Source: Lepus europaeus
Lineage: Eukaryota; Chordata; Mammalia; Lagomorpha; Leporidae
DNA: 64,000 nt
Direction: 5' to 3'
NCBI RefSeq assembly: GCF_033115175.1
Contig: NC_084827.1
Location: forward strand, 150,529,701-150,593,700
Part shown: piece by piece, positions 36,400 through 47,740 of the stretch
How the letters are laid out: every line of letters starts with the position of its first letter
How positions within the stretch are numbered: the stretch's first letter is position 1
Translations under genes and position numbers: made by a program
The notes under the pieces: generated by a model
Told to the model about the DNA's origin: nothing
The model's database searches: none
Seen by the model: the letters and a program-made list of their open reading frames with translations, nothing else

Positions 36400-36670
36400 A
36401 CTGCGGTGCCTTGGTCCAGCCTCTTGTTATCTCACATGTAGATCTGGGTGAGACTGCTCTCCTATCCTTCCTCTGATCAAACCTTGCGGGGCTGTTTCTT
36501 TCTTGTAGGATACATTGCAAACTGAACAACGTGACTTGAAGTTCTGCCTGCCTTTCATGGACTGACTCCTGTTTATTTTTCTAACTTCACAAACTCTCAT
36601 CCTCTAGTTCCTCTAAAAAAGCCACTTCTTTCCAAGTCTGAATTATCTTTACACTTTATGTTCTCTAGAA
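36400..36670 (+). mobile_element. Possible L2 remnant
   Basis: The pyrimidine-rich text 'ctgcctgcctttcatggact', then 'aacttcacaaactctcatcc' and 'aaaagccacttctttccaag', resembles decayed L2 3' sequence. The assignment is tentative. Confidence 0.35.
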
Positions 36671-37141
36671 TTTATTTGTTTTGATGCCATTTTATGTCAT
36701 AAAAAAAAACTTTAAAATGACATGAATATTATACTGAAAGTAAGATAACCTGTTAGAATGTCACTTAGATTTGATATTTAAAGAATGATCTGATTTTTGG
36801 ATTATGTCATCCCTTAAATCTTTCTGGTTTTGAGATTGACATTAAAGTGAATTGTGCTCCATGCTTTCTTGGTAACTGATTGAGAAAGGTGACTCAGGAA
36901 CCAGAAACTCATTAGAAAATAAAACAGAAGCCCTAGAATTGCAAATTTGCTGTCAATAATAAAGTAGGTAATCTACATTCCCATAGTGGACCTACATAAG
37001 TCTTACATTTTTAAGTAGGCATCATTTAGATTATATGCAAGAGTTAGGGATTTCTTAATCGTTAATTTATTCACCCAACAAATATTTATTAAACCTCCGT
37101 TAAGAAGTACTAGAAATGGAAGAAACAAAAAGAAAATTCTT

Positions 37142-37452
37142 TTTTTTTATTGACAGGCAGAGTTAGACAGTGAGAGAGAGAGACAGAAAGGTCTTCCTTC
37201 CATTGGTTCACCCCCCAAATGGCAGCCACGGCCAGTGCACTATGCTGATCTGAAGCCAGGTGCTGCCTCCTGGTCTCCCAAGGGGTGGCAGGGCCCAAGC
37301 ACTTGGGCCATCCTCCACTGCCTTCCCTGGGGCCACAGCAGAGAGCTGGACTGGAAGAGGAGCAACCGGGAGAGAACCAGCGCCCCAAGCTAGAACCCAG
37401 GGTGCTGGCACTGCAGGAGGAGGATTAGCCTATTGAGCCGCAGCGCTGGCCA
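37142..37452 (-). mobile_element. C-repeat SINE, antisense to ADAM23, with short TSD
   Basis: Tail 'ttattgacaggcagagttag', head end 'gagccgcagcgctggcc'. A 9-bp direct repeat (aaaattctt at 37133-37141 and 37453-37461) flanks it. It is somewhat shortened internally. Confidence 0.92.
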
Positions 37453-38226
37453 AAAATTCTTGACATGAAGTTGTTCACAATTTAGCAGGAAGAGATATAC
37501 AAAGAAAAGCATATATTGAGCCCAATGTGATAAACCAACTGAGCCAATTGTGTTCTACAAGTATTAAGAAGAGATATGATAGGCAGAAAAGAGGAATGCA
37601 GGAGAATTCCTGAAAAAAGTTGAGTTTTGAATTATCTTGAAAGACCCATCAGGAGGATTCCAGGCCCTTTGGGTGAGTACAGCTAAGTGATCCCATTCAG
37701 CTTTTATGTCTGTCTATTTGCCCTCTGTTTCTCCCTCTCTCACTCCTTCCTCTCTTTTTTCCTTCTTACCTTTCACACACACTTGATCTATATGAATTCT
37801 GGGGTATTGTGGTAGCCCCCAAGGATGCAGTTAACTTTTAAATGAAATGTGATCAGTGCCATAATAGACATAAGTATAAGGCACTTCTGAAGAAAGAGGA
37901 AGGCTGTATGCCTAATCTTGCCAGTGGAAGCAACATTTGAGCAAAATGCTTGTGTGCTAGGACCCAATATAGCAATTCCCTGTAGTTATGTTTAAGTACA
38001 GGGTTAAACATTTTGATGGGAAGGAAGACCCTTCATATATGTCTTCGAGGTAGAACAATCTACAATGTTTGGGTGTAATTGTCTACTCCAGATCTCTGAG
38101 TGTCTTATGATGGTGTGAAGTATTATTTTTGTTAGGACTTTATAGTTTTAAATATTTCCCACTGATGGACTAATCAGTAATCAGTCTTAAAGGTTTGAGG
38201 CTGTCATTAGTGACAAAGAGAGATCT

Positions 38227-38579
38227 TTATTATTATTATTATTTTGACAGGCAGAATGGACAGTGAGAGAGAGAGAGACAGAGAGAAAGGTCTTCCTTTT
38301 TGCCGTTGGTTCACCCTCTAATGGCCGCCGCAGCCGGCGCGCTGCGGCCGGCGCACCGCGCTGATCCGAAGGCAGGAGCCAGGTGCTTCTCCTGGTCTCC
38401 CATGCAGGTGCAGGGCCCAAGCACGTGGGCCATCCTCCTCTGCACTCCCGGGCCACAGCAGAGAGCTGGCCTGGAAGAGGGGCAACCGGGACAGAATCTG
38501 GCGCCCCGACCGGGACTAGAACCCGGTGTGCCGGCGCCGCTAGGCGGAGGATTAGCCTGTTGAGCCATGGCACCGGCCA
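38227..38579 (-). mobile_element. C-repeat SINE, young, minus strand
   Basis: A TTA-repeat tail, 'gacaggcagaatggacagtg', a GC-rich body with duplicated 'cggcgcgctgcggccggcgc', and head end 'gccatggcaccggcca'. The short flanking repeat agagatctt is at 38218-38226 and 38580-38588. Confidence 0.94.
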
Positions 38580-38590
38580 AGAGATCTTAA

Positions 38591-38923
38591 TTTTTTTTAA
38601 AAAAGATTTATTTATTTATTTGAAAGACAAAGTTACAGAGAGGCAGAGGCAGAGAGAGATAGAGGTCTTCTATTTGCTGGTTCACTCCCAGATGGCCATA
38701 ATAGCTGGAACTATACTGATCTGAAACCAGGAGCCAGGAGATTCTTCTGGGTCTCCCAGGTGGGTGCAGAGGCCCAAGGGCTTGGATCATCTTCTACTGC
38801 TTTCCCATGCCATAGAAGAGAGCTGGATGATAAGTGGAGCAGCCAGAACTCAAACTGGTGCCTATATGGGATGCTGGAACTGCAGGTGGTGGCTTCACCT
38901 GCTTGTGGCATAGTGCCAGCCCC
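38591..38923 (-). mobile_element. C-repeat SINE (older type), minus strand
   Basis: It directly follows the previous SINE. It has 'aaagatttatttatttattt' and 'gaaagacaaagttacagaga', and ends at 'catagtgccagcccc'. The tandem arrangement suggests repeated insertion at an A/T-rich target. Confidence 0.92.
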
Positions 38924-39156
38924 AAGACCTCCTTAACCTGATCTGTAAGTCCCTAATGTCTTCTTAGGGTAAAGATTCCTTGCCATTTTCCTTCTGGAGT
39001 GAAGAGATGGGTAAGAAGAACCTACAGTCCTTTAATGCGTCATTGAGAAAGTCCTCCCATTATGAGGGGTCAAAATCTTTTTCCAAGTCCACTTGCACTT
39101 CCAATCAACAAAAATCTGCATTTACCTATTACACCTTGAGAGAAGGTTTCCATTCT

Positions 39157-39398
39157 TCAGTCTTTTAAGAAACCCACCAGTGCGTCTGGCTCCTTGACTA
39201 GAATGAGTTCTTCGTCACGTGTGTGACTTCTGCAGGGAAAGGAAATGTCGTGGTCTCTGCTGATCACATAAAAACAGTCATCCTGCTGGGCGCTGCGGAT
39301 GCTCTTTGCTAGCTGATGGTGCACACACACTTGCCCTGCTGTGACTGTAAAAACCACGCAGAGTCTACCATTAGGATAACCCTTATCAGTGATGATCA
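39157..39398 (-). CDS. Exon-like open frame, unknown protein (candidate terminal exon or gene relic)
   Basis: On the minus strand a good acceptor (ccaatttgactttcag) is followed from 39398 by an open frame of about 80 codons ending in a stop at 39157-39159. It reads VIITDKGYPNGRLCVVF and ends LILVKEPDALVGFLKD. An in-frame stop lies just 5' of the acceptor, so the open part begins at the predicted exon edge. The sequence is not a SINE or a recognised L1. It retains several CpG and has a mixed, protein-like composition with charged C-terminal residues, unlike chance AT-rich frames nearby. An ATTAAA-type signal lies downstream (minus strand, near 39030). I do not recognise the family. It could be the last exon of an unannotated gene, a fragment of a retrocopy, or chance. 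Confidence 0.3.
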
Positions 39399-40052
39399 CT
39401 GAAAGTCAAATTGGCCCAGTAAATCAATTGGGCCTATAAAAATAAGGCAAGACAAAACAAAAATCCTCTATAAGAGTGATCAAGAGTATACTGAGAGTTC
39501 TTCAGATCTTTTTAGGGCTTTAAATAGCTTCCAGCCTTCAGGAGGTAAATGAGCTTGCAGCTGAGCTCCTTGCTTTTTTAGGCCTAGGTCTTCAGCTGAA
39601 GACACAAGACAATAACTTGGATTTTAAATGAAATCATGGAGGCCTATGCTTTGCAGCAAGACGTGGCTTGTAAAGCCATATAGCTCCCTCAGAGATAGTG
39701 ATTGAAATGTATGCAATCCGTCTAAGTGACTTTTTCTATATCACTGAAGAGGTTACAAAACAAGGGTCACATAGCCTAAGGTATGCAGAAGCCAATCAGT
39801 TTTCAAAATGAGCAGGACAGGGAGGGCAGGGTAGGTGAGTGAGAGAGGCTGAGCTGGAGGGCACACACTCTGTCCTCATGGGAGCAGCTCCTCGTAGCAC
39901 CTGCCAGTTGCCACTATGGGAAAAATCGGACCCATCATTACCCAGTCCCTTTATTTTTCCAAGAGAAGCCATAATTCCAGATTTTGATAGTATAATGTCC
40001 TAGCTTTTTAATTGTGAAGCCATTCATATTGTTAGAAAAACAGTGGGGGGGG

Positions 40053-40370
40053 GGGGCGGCGCCAAGGCACAGTAGGTTAATCCTCCTCCTGTGGTGCCAG
40101 CATCTCATATGGGTGCCAGTTCTAGTCCTGGCTGCTCCTCTTCCAATCTAGCTCTCTGCTATGGCCTGGGAAAGCAGTACAAGATGGCCCAAGTGGGAGA
40201 CCGGGAAGAAGAACCTGGCTCCCAGCTTCAGATCAGCGCAACTCCGACAGTTGCAGCCATCTGGGGAGTGAACCAACAGAAGGAAGACCTCTCTCTGTCT
40301 CTCTTTCTCACTGTCTGTAACTCTACCTCTCAAATAAATAAAATCTTTTAAAAAAGAAAGAAAATAAAAA
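40053..40370 (+). mobile_element. C-repeat SINE, plus strand
   Basis: After a run of 12 G it begins 'cggcgccaaggcacagtagg', passes 'gagtgaaccaacagaagg' and ends 'ctctcaaataaataaaatct' with an A-rich tail. Confidence 0.92.
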
Positions 40371-40374
40371 CACT

Positions 40375-40726
40375 GGGGCTGGTGCTGTGGCATAGTGGGT
40401 AAAGCCACCTCCTGCAGGGCCAGCATCCCATACAAGCACCGGTTGGCATCCTGGCTGCTCCATTTCCGATCCAGCTGTCTGCTATGGCCTGGGAAAGCAG
40501 TGGAAGATGGCCCAAGTCCTTAGGCCCCTGAACCAACGTGGGAGACCCAGAAGAACCTCCTGGCTCCTGGCTTGGGATCGGCACAGCTTTGGCCTTTGTG
40601 GCCAATTGGGGAGTGAACCAGCGGATGTAAGACCTCTCTCTTTCTCGGCCTCTCCTTCTCTGTTTGGCTCTACCTTTCAAATAAATAAATAAATCTTAAA
40701 AGAAAAGAAGAGAAAAGAAAAGAAAA
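40375..40726 (+). mobile_element. C-repeat SINE, plus strand, in tandem with previous
   Basis: The head is 'ggggctggtgctgtggcata' and the tail is 'ctttcaaataaataaataaa' plus a GAAAA-rich stretch. It inserted in or next to the A-tail of the SINE ending at 40370. Confidence 0.93.
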
Positions 40727-41660
40727 ACATTATGTGTCTCCAGATGGTGCAAACAGCCATTTTCACCTAAGATTAAGCCTATTGGCCTCCAGGATATAAC
40801 TTTTACCTAAAATAATAGACCATTTTTGTGCTTGGCCTTCTGTCTGATGGCTCTGCTGTGTATAGAGACATGGCCTTGTTGCCACGTGAAGAGTCATGCA
40901 GTGCTCTTCATGAGTTGACATTTTACACCGTTGCTTTGTCAGATTAGGACCAGCCACTGAAGGTCATGGAACTTCAAGGAACGTTTGCCTTGAGATACTT
41001 CATTTTGATGGTGCTTAATGTACCAAGCTTATTCACATGTGCCCATCAGTAGGAGATGAACTAAACCTGTGTTGTCTAATGCTCATTCCTCAATGATCAG
41101 TAAGGCTTTGTCCCAATGTTCACTAAAACAGCTTAGTGGTTGCTAGGATCCTGCACCATGTCTACTGTCTGGTAGAGTGTGCTGTGGTTGATGATGGATG
41201 CCTGTTACCTAGCAACCAGTAATACCTGATTTGATCCATATAAGTCTTAACAGTCTTTTATTTTTTTTCTGTATTCAACTCTTAAGGCCAATTGGAAATA
41301 GAAATCATTCATTCAATCTGACTATTCCAGAGGTCCCCAGGTATATTTTCTGGATCTAGGGAAATAAACAGAGAAATGCAAAAACTGAAAAACCCAGGAG
41401 GAAAGGTCCATGGCTTATTTTTTATAAGTTTTCTTTTTCTGATAAATTATGAGACCCTGAATTTTTATTGCTGAACATTTGGAAAGGAAACATCTAAAGA
41501 AGATAATCACTATAATTATAATGACTATGATGTAATATCCATTGATATTGTGTCAATTTCTTGAATTATTTATTGTATTGGTATTTTTCATAATCATAGA
41601 AGCAGCCTGATTCTAGGCAGCCAGTGGTTCTGAGAGGGTTTGCATTTCCATTCCCCTACT

Positions 41661-41700
41661 CATTTGTGTGTGTGTGTGTGCATGCACACGTGCATGTGTG
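41661..41700. repeat. TG/CA-rich microsatellite
   Basis: About eight TG units are followed by an alternating 'gcatgcacacgtgcatgtgt' stretch, an alternating purine-pyrimidine tract with Z-DNA potential. Confidence 0.8.
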
Positions 41701-41749
41701 TCCATCCCATGGGCCATGTTCCATGTTCTACCAGCTCCAAGACAGTCTC

Positions 41750-41960
41750 TCTAGGGCAAAGAAGTACTTTGTAGCCTCCTGTCCATGGCTCAGTCCATTT
41801 CCACTTCTGGAATCCTTCACCTCCCTCCCATGGTGAAAGTTAAACTCCCATTCACCCTAAGGTGTTACTTTCATAAAATCCTTCCTGACCTTTCTTCAGT
41901 TAGGAGCTCCAGTTCTTGGTGGAGCTGGGGTGAAACCTCAAGTATTTTAGGCTCCATTGT
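41750..41960 (+). mobile_element. Possible L2 3' remnant
   Basis: The text 'cataaaatccttcctgacct' and following words resemble the 3' region of L2. Decay is strong and the assignment tentative. Confidence 0.35.
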
Positions 41961-42797
41961 CCTTTTGATTCCCGTTTTATGGTTGAAAAATAACCTCAAA
42001 ACTGGAGAATTCTTGTACCTTCCTTGATGTCATCATTGTAGTAAGTGACAAGGCCAGAATCATGGCACAGGCAGTCCAATTGTGCAACTTTTCTGGACCC
42101 AGGAGGACACAGAACATAACACACATGATACAAGAAAGGATCAGGAGGGTAGAAACAGATCCTCAGAGGGACTCACTTCCTGCCTACCTCTGTGGGCTGA
42201 TTCTGCCGATAGTACTGCTGGGACCATGACTCAGGGCATCCGACAGGAGGGAGGGAGTGTCTGGGGTTAGGGAATTTGTTTTGTAAACACTTAACTCTCT
42301 AAATGTAAATTCCAAGCTTTTGTTAGAACTGGGAGGGAGGAGGGGAGAGAGACAGAGACAGAGGGAGAGATCTGTAATATCAGCAGGGATAAGTGACAGA
42401 AGGAATGGGAATTTTGTTACCTCTGATGAGTGAAGCAGTTTTCTGTTACAAACGTGATGAGTGGAGAATTATAGGAATGCTTATTTGAACCCTGTGTTAA
42501 AAAGACCTTCATTGAGTCAATACCTAATACAATATCTACTAAGAAAAATACTAGCTCTTGGATATGGTGGGTTACTTTTAAATGAAACTCTTTTAAATAA
42601 AACACTCAAATTGGTCACTTTTAACAGTTTCTCTTTACACGCATTTACTTGCTACTGAAAATTGAAATAACAGATCAAAATGTCCTTTTTAAACAATCCA
42701 AAGGATAAAAGCAAAAAAACCTATCTGCCCCAACATGGCCCTTTAGTACAGTAAAGTTTGACAAAGGAGCTGAGATATGGGGAAGAATTCCATGTCT

Positions 42798-43125
42798 TTA
42801 TTATTTATTTATTCATTTGAAAGGCAGAGTTACAGAGAGAGGTAGAGACAGAGAGAAATAGAGGTTTTCCATCCACTCGTTCACTCCCCAAATGGCCGCA
42901 ATGACTGGGGTTGGGCCAGGCCAAAGCTAGGAATCAGGAACTTCTTTTAGGTCTCCTATGTGGATGCAGGGACCCAAGGCTTGGGCCATCCTCCACTGCT
43001 TCCCCAGGTACATTAGCAGGAAATTGGATTGGAAGTGGAGAAGCTGGGACTTGAACTGGCACCCATATGGATGCTGGTTGCTGAAGGCCAGGGCTTTAAC
43101 CAACTGCACCACAGTGCTGACCCCA
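42798..43125 (-). mobile_element. C-repeat SINE (older type), minus strand
   Basis: Tail 'ttatttatttattcatttga' and 'aaggcagagttacagaga', head end 'cacagtgctgacccc'. A diverged 15-bp direct repeat (42783-42797 and 43126-43140, two mismatches) flanks it. Confidence 0.92.
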
Positions 43126-43660
43126 AAGAATACCATTTCTGATGAAAGTGACATACCAGGTAAGGAAAATACAGGTAAATAACTACAGAATGTCAACAGA
43201 AGAAAATACTACTTCCTGCTCTAGGGGTTTAGGTAGGAGATCAACAAAATTCAGTTGAGGAGGTAGCATTTGAGCTGGTTTTTGAACAATTGAATAGACT
43301 TACAGAAATAAGTAGAAAAGTATTGCTGCTGGAGCTCTGTAGGATACACTAGTTGAATTAACAGTGACCAAAATATCAGCGGCTTATACAAGATAGAAGC
43401 TTTTCTCTCTTCGTGTGAACAGACCACAGCTCTTATTGTGGCTCCACACACCTTCCACCTTCTTCCTGTGCAGTCTTTAGCACAAGCTTCTATCTCATGG
43501 AACAAAGGAGTTGTCCCGGTTCCCAGCATCCTATCTGCCTTCCCAGAAGCAAGAGTGTGTGAGAAATTAATGGATGGCTGCCATGATGAGCTGCTCAGAT
43601 TTGCTTACCTTTTTCCTTTTTTTTTTTTTAAATTATAACACCATCTGATACTAAAGCAGT

Positions 43661-43968
43661 GATATTTATTTATTTTAAAATTGTATTTATTTGAGTGACA
43701 CATGTGGAAACACAGATAGAGAGCTTCAAACTGCTGCTTCACTCCCCAGATAGGCCTAGGCGGATGCTGAAGCTGGGGGTTCAGGACCAATCCAGGTCTC
43801 ATGTGTGTGGTAGAAACCCAGCTACTTGGACCATCACCACTGTCTCCCAGGTTCTACATTGCCAGGATGTTAGAGTCAGGAGCTGAACCCGGGAATTGAA
43901 CTCAGGTACTCCAATATGAGAGTTGGTGTCTCAACCAGTGTCCTAACCACTAGGCCAAATATCTGCCC
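43661..43968 (-). mobile_element. Diverged C-repeat subfamily, minus strand
   Basis: On the minus strand it starts 'ggggcagatatttggcctag' followed by 'tggttaggacactgg', a head unlike the GC-rich copies. It ends 'cactcaaataaatacaattt'. The body 'cctggattggtcctgaaccc' is C-repeat-like. This is probably an old subfamily. Confidence 0.75.
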
Positions 43969-44068
43969 CAGATTTACTTTGTTTAAATGAAATACTCATA
44001 TAGATTTTCTATTTACACGTTTATTTGCTCCTGAAAATTGAAGTAGTGCCTCAAAATTTCCTTTTATG

Positions 44069-44406
44069 GGCCGGCGCCGTGGCTCACTTGGCTAATCCTC
44101 CACCTGTGGCGCCGGCACCCCGGGTTCTAGTCCCGGTTGGGGTGCCGGGTACTAGTCCCGGTTGCTCCTCTCCCAGTCCAGCTCTCTGCTGTGGCTCAGG
44201 AGAGCAGTGTTTGGGTTCCTCCACCAACATGGGAGACCGGGAGGAAGTACCCAGCTCCTGGCTTCGGATCGGTGTGCAGTGCTGGCCCTGGCGGCCATTA
44301 GGGGAATGAACCAATGGAAGGAAGACCTTTCTCTCTGTCTCACTCTCACTGTCTATAACTCTCTCTCTTTGTCTCTCTCTCTCACTAACTCTGCCTGTCA
44401 AAAAAA
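44069..44406 (+). mobile_element. C-repeat SINE, young, plus strand, with TSD
   Basis: Near-consensus head 'ggccggcgccgtggctcact', B-box-like 'gggttctagtcccgg' (partly duplicated), and tail 'ctctgcctgtcaaaaaaa'. The 16-bp duplication (44053-44068 and 44407-44422, aaaatttccttttatg) is perfect. Confidence 0.97.
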
Positions 44407-44584
44407 AAAATTTCCTTTTATGTAATTCAAAATTTGTTAGCAGAAAACCTAACCATCTACCCTAAGTATTAGGAAATATCAAAGTACCCAATTTTTTTAT
44501 TCCTTCTCCAAAAGTATGCTTTGCTACAGATTCTTAATGTTTAGGTTCATCTCACTGACTTCAGGCTTATAAAACACAGGAGAG

Positions 44585-45279
44585 GGACCGACACTGTGGC
44601 ATAGCAGGTAAAAGCCACTGCTTGCGGCGCCAACATACCATATGGGCACCAGTTTGAGTCCCAACTGCACTTCCAACCCAACTCCCTGCTAACGTGCCTG
44701 GGAAGCAGCAGAGGATTGCTCAAGAGCTTGGCCCCAGCACTCATGTGGGAGACCTGGATTAAGCTCCAGGCTCCTGGCTTCGGCCTGGACTGGCTCCAGC
44801 CATTATGGCCATTTGAGGAGTGAACCACTAGATGGAAGACTCCTCTCTCTCTCTCTTTCTCTTTTTTTTTTTTTTTTTGACAGGCAGAGTGGACAGTGAG
44901 AGAGAGACAGAGAGAAAGGTCTTCCTTTGCCGTTGGTTCACCCTCCAATGGCCACCGTGGCTGGCGCGCTGCGGCTGGCGCACCGCGCCGATCCGATGGC
45001 AGGAGCCAGGTGTTTCTCCTGGTCTCCCATGGGGTGCAGGGCCCAAGCACTTGGGCCATCCTCCACTGCACTCCCTGGCCACAGCAGAGAGCTGGCCTGG
45101 AAGAGGGGCAACCGGGACAGAATCCGGTGCCCCGACTGGGACTAGAACCCGGTATGCCAGCGCTGCAAGGTGGAGGATTATTAGCCTAGTGAGCCGCGGC
45201 GCCAGCCAACTCCTCTCTCTTTATCTCTGTGTGTCTCTCTCCAACTCTGCCTTTCAAATAAATAAATATTTTTTAAAAA
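44585..45279 (+). mobile_element. Older C-repeat SINE, plus strand, split by a younger SINE
   Basis: The 5' part (44585-44850) starts 'ggaccgacactgtggcatag' and reaches the CT-rich tail. The 3' part (45209-45279) resumes with 'actcctctctct' and ends 'ctttcaaataaataaatat'. A minus-strand C-repeat fills 44851-45208. Confidence 0.9.
44851..45208 (-). mobile_element. Young C-repeat SINE nested inside an older one
   Basis: T-run and 'gacaggcagagtggacagtg' to head end 'gagccgcggcgccagcca'. It is flanked by actcctctctct at 44839-44850 and 45209-45220. It inserted into the CT-rich tail of the host SINE. Confidence 0.93.
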
Positions 45280-45761
45280 TGCAGAAGATCCTTGAGAACT
45301 CTTAGTGCTTCATTGAACTAAAGTTTATTGAAGTCATTCAAATACATATAAATCACACAAATTTCTTAAATATTGTTGATATCTTTCGGAAAGGATACCA
45401 GAAGAAAAATACATCACAGAATTCATATCATAGGTTATTAATATTTTTGGTATGCAAACTATACTAGCATAGAGTTGCTTTCTCAACCTGATCCATGAAA
45501 TTACCAGCAACAATGAGCAGTATAAGACAGTATGGTTCCATTTACATAAGGTGTTTAGAGTATCCAAATCATAGAGACAGAGATGAAATGAATAGAAGGC
45601 ACCAGGGAGTGGAAGGAAATGGGCCATTATTATTTAATGGATACAGTGTTTCAATTTTACAAAATTCAAAGAATTTTGGAGATTGATAGTGGTGTTGGTT
45701 ATACAGCATTATGAATGCATATAATGCCACTGATCCATACCATTTAAAAATGGTTAAAATT

Positions 45762-46075
45762 GGGCCAGCGCTGTGGCTCACTTGGTTAATCCTCCGCCTG
45801 CAGCGCCTGCATCCCATATAGGCACTGGGTTCTAGTCCTGGTTGCTCCTCTTCCAGTCCAGCTCTCTGCTGTGGCCTGGGAGGGCAGTGGAGGATGGCCC
45901 AAGTGTTTGGCCCCTGCACCCACATGGGAGACCAGAAAAAAGCACCTGGCTCCTGGCTTCGGATTGGCATAGTGGCCGATCCATAGTGGCCATTTGGGGG
46001 GTGAACCAATGGAAGGAAGACCTTTCTCTCTGTCTCTCTCTTTTACTGTCTATAACTCTTACCTGTCAAATAAAT
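45762..46075 (+). mobile_element. C-repeat SINE, plus strand, with TSD
   Basis: Head 'gggccagcgctgtggctcac', tail 'cttacctgtcaaataaa'. A 19-bp direct repeat with one mismatch (45743-45761 and 46076-46094) flanks it. Confidence 0.95.
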
Positions 46076-46159
46076 TTTAAAAATGGTTACAATTACAAAT
46101 TCTTTAATATTTTTTATTTTTCATCAATCATACAATGGGAAGATGGGATGAATGTTCAG

Positions 46160-46497
46160 TTCAGTGTTCAAGACGATGCTTGGGACAACAGTATCACATA
46201 TCAGATTTTCTGGTTCAAGTCCTGGCTCTGTTTCTGATCTGGCTTCCTGCTAAAGCACATCCTGGAAGACAGTAGGTGATGGTCCCTGCTACCCATGTGG
46301 GAGATATAGATTGTGTTCTGGGGTCCTGGCTTTGGTCTGGTCCAAATCAAAATGTTGTGGGTACTTGTGGAGTGAACCAGTGGAAAGATTATCTTTCTGG
46401 ATTGCTCTCGCTCTCTGTATGTGTGCGTGTGTATCTCTTACTCTTTGTCTCTTTTTCCCTCCCCTTCAAGTAAAGAAACTTTAAAAGGGGGGAGCTT
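46160..46497 (+). mobile_element. Degenerate C-repeat SINE, plus strand
   Basis: The body order is retained ('tggttcaagtcctggctc', 'cccatgtgggagatatagat', 'gtggagtgaaccagtggaaa'), but the head and tail are worn. The edges are approximate. Confidence 0.75.
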
Positions 46498-47401
46498 TTT
46501 TAAAAAGACCAGTGTATGAATAAAGTTTATGCCTAAATCAACTCAGTGTTATAATTATCCCCATTCCAGCATTCTAAGAAGAATCCCATCAATAACACAG
46601 GCAATAACTGTAGCCACATTTAAATATGTCGTTTCTTGATTCATTCTGAACTGGCTTAAACCCTGTGTCTCTTAGTTGCTCTCTTTCAAACCCAAAAAAC
46701 CTGCTAAGAGATACCTCACTTTTACCATCCTTTCTTTCTTCACAGAAAACAATGTCCTTAATTGCCCCACTCCTACTGGAGAAACTACTTCTGACCTGTA
46801 AGATCTTAACTCTTCTCTTCTGCTGTTGGGGTGTATCTTCTGGTATAGGTGCAGAGAGTTTGATGCCAGAGTTGAGAATCTTTCAGTGGACATATGAGAA
46901 GGTTCTGTGGCAAGGTTGAATTAAACTTTTGTAATGGGTCCATTATTGCTCTATTCATAGCTCTATGTTTATTCTGGACCTTTGGGTCCAGTGTAAGGTG
47001 ATGCTGAACCCTTGAATTGTTTCAAGATAGTCTTGAGAGTACTAAATAGTCTAGAAAGAGCCTGCAAACACAAACTCCAACAAATGGTGGTGAAATAACC
47101 AAATCAGATTCATTTTTGAGGAATAAAAAGCTATAAAGTGTTTATTTCTCCATCTTCAATAGCCATCAGCTGTTGGCCCTTTTTGGGATAAAGACAATTG
47201 CTCTCTCCAAAGTAGTCTGCATCCAGTGATGGAAAAATTTGGGTTATCAAGGTCATTCCCTTCTCAGCCTGACTCAAGACAGCTTTGAAAAGTCATACCA
47301 GCTCCAAACTCTCTTCTTTTGTTTAACCTGCATGCAAACTCACCCCACTCTGCAATCCTGCTTCCTTCCCTCACCCTTTACAGCTGTAGAAAAGTATTCC
47401 T

Positions 47402-47740
47402 GGGGCCAGCGTTGTGGCGTAGTGGGTAAAGCTGCTGCCTGCAGTGCCTGCATCCCATATGGGCACTGGTTGGAGTCCCGGCTGCTCCACTTCCAATCCA
47501 GCTCTCTGCTATGGCCTGAGAAAGCAGTGGAAGATGGCCCAAGTCCTTGGGCCCCTGCACCCATGTGGAATACCTGGAAGAAGCTCCTGGCTCCTGGCTT
47601 TGAATTGGCACAACTCCTGCTATTGCAGCCAACAGGGGAGTGAACCAGTGGGTGGAAGACCTTTCTCCTTTTCTGCCTCTACTTCTCTGTAACTCTGCCT
47701 TTCAAATAAATAAGTAAATCTTTTTTTTTTTTTTTTAAAG
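47402..47740 (+). mobile_element. C-repeat SINE, plus strand
   Basis: Head 'ggggccagcgttgtggcgta', tail 'ctttcaaataaataagtaaa' followed by a T-run. Confidence 0.93.

Noticed and set aside
40041..40055. Run of about 12 G before a SINE
   Set aside because: Isolated homopolymer at a SINE head; too short and lacking loops for a convincing structural element.
44547..45305. Frames of 90-174 codons on both strands
   Set aside because: They read through C-repeats and share the same SINE-derived phrases seen at every other young C-repeat in the window.
46665..46919. Frame with a Leu-rich start after a possible acceptor 'tttcttcacag' and a 'tgtaag' donor-like end
   Set aside because: A tempting small exon, but no partner exon, no phase evidence and no recognised protein; it lies beyond the ADAM23 polyadenylation signal.
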